Of a DNA stretch of 5,928 nucleotides, positions 3,362 to 5,928 are shown one piece after another (the first letter of the stretch is position 1; the number at the start of each line of letters is the position of its first letter). Location: assembly GCA_029561505.1 (NCBI GenBank), contig JAKQXK010000450.1:1-5928 (forward strand), in the 5' to 3' direction. The notes below the pieces were generated by a model. That model was given only the letters and a program-made list of their open reading frames with translations, was not told where the DNA came from and did no database searches. The position numbers and the translations under genes are program-made. Source of the stretch: Spirochaetota bacterium (GTDB lineage: Bacteria; Spirochaetota; Leptospiria; Turneriellales; Turneriellaceae).

Positions 3362-5869
3362 GTGACTGAACTTCCCGTCGCCAGCGCACTACCCGCTCTA
3401 AAGACCGCGCTCGCCAGCTCGCCGGCAACTATTCTCACCGCAGACACTGGTTCGGGCAAAACGACCTGGCTGCCATTGCAACTTCTAAACGAACCGTGGC
3501 TTGACGGAAAAAAGATCATCATGCTTGAACCTCGGCGCGTGGCGGCACGCGCTGCGGCTTCGCGTCTGGCACACCACGTGAACGAGAAGCCAGGCAAGAC
3601 CGTGGGCTTTTCGGTGCGCTTCGACACACAGGTGAGCCGCGAGACGCGTCTTGAAGTCGTGACCGAAGGCATTCTGGCGCGGCGCATTGTGAACGACCCC
3701 GAACTGTCGGGCGTCGGCCTTGTCATCTTCGACGAATTTCACGAGCGCCACGTCGAAACCGATCTGGCAATGGCGCTTACGCTTGAGAGCCACAAAGTTT
3801 TTCGCAGTGACCTCAAGACTCTGGTAATGTCGGCGACGATCGACACCACAGCGATTGCGGGCTTTCTGGGCAATGCGCTGGGCACAAACGGGTCTTTGGC
3901 AAATATCCCCGTGATCAGCTCTTCGGGCACCAACTTTCCCGTTGAAGTCAAATACCACAATGAGCAACTCGAACCTGGCAACAGAGCAATTGCTCTGGCA
4001 TGCGCACGCAAAGCAGTCGACGCACACCATAAACACAAGGGGGATATACTACTCTTCTTGCCTGGCGCCGCAGAAATATTCATGGCCGCCGAATTCATCG
4101 AAGACCACAACCTCAAGAATACTGTGGTGCTGCCGCTATACGGCGAACTGACGGCGCAAGAACAAGACCGCGTACTCGCGCCGCCAAAGCCCAACGAGCG
4201 CCGCATCGTTGTGGCCACGCCGATCGCAGAATCGAGCCTCACTCTCGAGGGATTAACCGTCGTCATCGATAGCGGCCTTGTCAGGCAACCGGCGCTCGAC
4301 GCCGGTACGGGGCTCTCTTATCTCGAAACAGTGCCGATTACCCAAGATTCGGCAGTACAGCGCGCAGGCAGGGCGGGTCGCCTGGGGCCCGGCACCTGCT
4401 ACCGCATGTATACCGAAGCCGATTTTCGCCGCAGACCCAAGACCCGCGCGCCTGAAATTTTGCGCACCGATCTGGCCGAAGCGGCTCTGCGCATACTCGC
4501 GTTTGGCTCTCCGCTGAAGAATCTGATGCTGCCCGACATGCCGTCGGCTGCCATGATAGCGCAGGCAGAACGACTGCTGAGTGCACTGGGCATTGTCGAC
4601 CGCGCGGGGCAGCTGACTGAAATGGGCAAGCGGGCTGCGAAACTTCCACTGCATCCACGTTTGGCTGTCATGCTGGCCGCGGTGCCGTCTGAAGACACCG
4701 CACTTCTCGCCGCAATGCTCTCTGAACGCGACGCGATGCGCGTCACCGGCGCCATGGCGACCGATCTCGAAATTCGGTTTCAATCGCTGAAGAGATTCGT
4801 TGAATCGGGCGAGGTGCCTTCGGGTGCCGACAGAAGAGCATTAGAGGCAATCGCCAGAGTATTTAAGCACTTGCGACACTCTGGCTCGATGGGCCAGAGT
4901 GTTGCAAGTGCTCTTCTTTTCGCGTACCCCGACCGCGTGTGCATGAATCGCGGGCCTGGGGCAAGTGAGCCTGGGTCATTTCTCATGCGCAACGGTCGCG
5001 GCATCAATACGGAAAAATCTGACTGGTTGGCCGAATCTGAATTCATCGTGGCCGTTGATCTGAGTGGCGCCGAGAAGAGCGCGAAACTCAGGCTCGGCCT
5101 CTCGTTGTCGCGCGAGCAGGTGCTCGCGCATTTTGCAGATGAGATTGAAATGCGACACGAGGTACGCGAAGCGAACGGCAAAGCGCGGTCGTTTGAGCAA
5201 AAATGTCTCGGCGCAATAGTGCTGTCAGAAAAAGAGACGGCGCTTCCAGAAGGTTTTTCTGAGAAGCTGGTGCTGCAGAAGATTCGCGACAACGGCATAG
5301 AGAATTTGGTCGGTGACGAGGCGAGGTCACTCTTGGCGCGCATCAGCCTCATGCGCTCGTTGGGTGCAGATATTCCCGAAAGTTCTGTTGAAACTCTGAA
5401 TGCAGCGATCGATGAATGGCTCGCGCCGTTTGTCTCTGGCGCGCGTTCTCTTGCAGACGTTACGGACACAAAGATTGCCGAGGCGCTGAAATCACGTATG
5501 AGCTACCCGCAGCTGAAACTGCTCGACGACAACCTGCCTGAAAAGCTGACCGTACCCAGCGGTTCGGCACACCGCATTCGTTACGAAGACGGCAAAGCAA
5601 TCGTGGCAGTGCGCATACAAGAAGTTTTTGGTTTGAAAGACCACCCAATGCTCGCGGGCAAGAAATTGCCCATCACGTTCGAATTGCTGTCACCGGGTCG
5701 GCAGCCGATTGCCATTACCAAGAATTTACCAGAACTTTGGAAATCTACCTATTCTGAAATACGCAAAGAAATGCGCGGCCAATACCCGAAACACTTCTGG
5801 CCTGAAGACCCGCTGTCGATGCAGGGCACGACCGGTACAAAGAAAGCCTTCGACCGAAAGAAACCGTAA
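3362..5869 (+). CDS. hrpB: ATP-dependent RNA helicase HrpB (DEAH-box)
   Basis: An 835-aa protein with the complete layout and usual length of HrpB. Seen: an LPV start segment; Walker A TADTGSGKTT with K33; motif Ia EPRRVAARAAA (56-66); TEGILARR (101-108); motif II DEFH (124-127), as in HrpB instead of plain DEAH; motif III SAT (157-159); motif V ATPIAESSLTLEGL (285-298); motif VI QRAGRAGR (333-340); a helicase-associated region (about 370-450); and the HrpB C-terminal domain ending in RKEMRGQYPKHFWPEDP (801-817). HrpB is a cytosolic DExH-type NTPase/helicase whose RNA substrate is not well defined in most bacteria. The GTG start is the only one available, because the STAS stop codon (3338-3340) is the preceding in-frame stop and no ATG lies between. 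There is no clear Shine-Dalgarno, so translation may depend on coupling from the STAS gene 21 nt upstream. The gene contains a long hairpin at 4866-4912. Confidence 0.95.
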   Translation: MTELPVASALPALKTALASSPATILTADTGSGKTTWLPLQLLNEPWLDGKKIIMLEPRRVAARAAASRLAHHVNEKPGKTVGFSVRFDTQVSRETRLEVVTEGILARRIVNDPELSGVGLVIFDEFHERHVETDLAMALTLESHKVFRSDLKTLVMSATIDTTAIAGFLGNALGTNGSLANIPVISSSGTNFPVEVKYHNEQLEPGNRAIALACARKAVDAHHKHKGDILLFLPGAAEIFMAAEFIEDHNLKNTVVLPLYGELTAQEQDRVLAPPKPNERRIVVATPIAESSLTLEGLTVVIDSGLVRQPALDAGTGLSYLETVPITQDSAVQRAGRAGRLGPGTCYRMYTEADFRRRPKTRAPEILRTDLAEAALRILAFGSPLKNLMLPDMPSAAMIAQAERLLSALGIVDRAGQLTEMGKRAAKLPLHPRLAVMLAAVPSEDTALLAAMLSERDAMRVTGAMATDLEIRFQSLKRFVESGEVPSGADRRALEAIARVFKHLRHSGSMGQSVASALLFAYPDRVCMNRGPGASEPGSFLMRNGRGINTEKSDWLAESEFIVAVDLSGAEKSAKLRLGLSLSREQVLAHFADEIEMRHEVREANGKARSFEQKCLGAIVLSEKETALPEGFSEKLVLQKIRDNGIENLVGDEARSLLARISLMRSLGADIPESSVETLNAAIDEWLAPFVSGARSLADVTDTKIAEALKSRMSYPQLKLLDDNLPEKLTVPSGSAHRIRYEDGKAIVAVRIQEVFGLKDHPMLAGKKLPITFELLSPGRQPIAITKNLPELWKSTYSEIRKEMRGQYPKHFWPEDPLSMQGTTGTKKAFDRKKP
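4866..4912. repeat. 20-bp inverted repeat (hairpin) inside the hrpB coding sequence
   Basis: The arms 4866-4885 and 4893-4912 are complementary over 20 bp with a single exception that is a G-U pair in RNA (4875 with 4903). They enclose a 7-nt loop. On the plus strand the right arm is followed by a T-rich run, TCTTCTTTT (4912-4920), so the RNA resembles a Rho-independent terminator inside the gene. The encoded residues (about 502-517, KHLRHSGSMGQSVASA) fall in a linker before the conserved LLFAYPDR segment, so an in-frame palindromic insertion would be tolerated. Confidence 0.7.
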
Positions 5870-5928
5870 AGAAGATCTTGGGCTGCCTTCACGTGCTCGC
5901 CGCTATGCGCCGGGTTGGGCATCAGAAT
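5870..5928. other. Short tail after hrpB with no supported gene
   Basis: No ribosome binding site, start codon with support, or terminator hairpin with a T-tract is visible in these 59 nt. A minus-strand reading from an ATG near 5920 runs about 58 codons back into hrpB, but it has no recognisable motif and is treated as a shadow. Confidence 0.5.

Noticed and set aside
3982..3997. Perfect 16-bp palindrome CAGAGCAATTGCTCTG in hrpB
   Set aside because: It has no loop, no T-tract and no promoter nearby; a single palindrome of this length can arise by chance in a window this size.
4253..5469. Long minus-strand frames opposite hrpB (176 and 229 aa)
   Set aside because: They are compositional shadows of a GC-rich gene; the plus strand carries a complete set of HrpB motifs throughout.
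5862..5920. Minus-strand start MPNPAHSGEHVKAA, reminiscent of HigA-type antitoxin starts
   Set aside because: The likeness is confined to a few residues; the frame then reads antisense into hrpB without any helix-turn-helix and stops after about 58 codons.

Overview
The sequence suggests a moderately GC-rich (roughly 50-55% by eye) Gram-negative-type bacterium. A small exported rhodanese carries a relaxed lipobox (S-A-S-C), and it sits with a DUF6132-type small protein, a lone STAS protein and a full-length HrpB helicase. This would fit a spirochaete of the Leptospirales (Turneriella-like), but that is a weak guess and nothing here proves the taxon.

Left half (1-2315, minus strand). A regulator of the CsoR/RcnR/FrmR family (2040-2315) is followed closely by a 55-aa DUF6132-like membrane protein (1853-2020). 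Next comes a 549-aa CoA-disulfide-reductase/persulfide-reductase flavoprotein with a C-terminal rhodanese domain (200-1849). Spacings are 19 and 3 nt, so this is one operon. After a 157-nt gap full of palindromic repeat sequence, another minus-strand gene begins behind a good ribosome binding site and runs off the left edge (1-42).

Centre (2306-2862). A divergent control region holds a near-palindromic site with CCCA/TGGG cores, overlapping promoter-like elements on both strands, and the apparently leaderless start of the regulator. To its right, on the plus strand, is a remnant or frameshifted DUF2892-type small membrane protein, then a 120-aa exported single-domain rhodanese. The whole (regulator, two small membrane proteins, persulfide reductase-rhodanese, exported rhodanese) reads as a reactive-sulfur handling locus, comparable in logic to cst-type operons. 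A periplasmic or surface rhodanese would handle sulfane sulfur outside, the small membrane proteins lie between, and the cytosolic flavoprotein would reduce persulfides inside. This joint role is inference.

Right half (2863-5928, plus strand). Two hairpins in tandem (2871-2933) close off the sulfur locus. A STAS-domain protein (3002-3340) and the ATP-dependent helicase gene hrpB (3362-5869) follow, 21 nt apart in the same reading frame. hrpB contains an unexpected 20-bp hairpin with a T-rich tail inside its coding sequence (4866-4912). The last 59 nt show no supported gene.

The strongest items for a second look are the broken DUF2892 gene, the divergent operator with a leaderless regulator start, and the intragenic hrpB hairpin.
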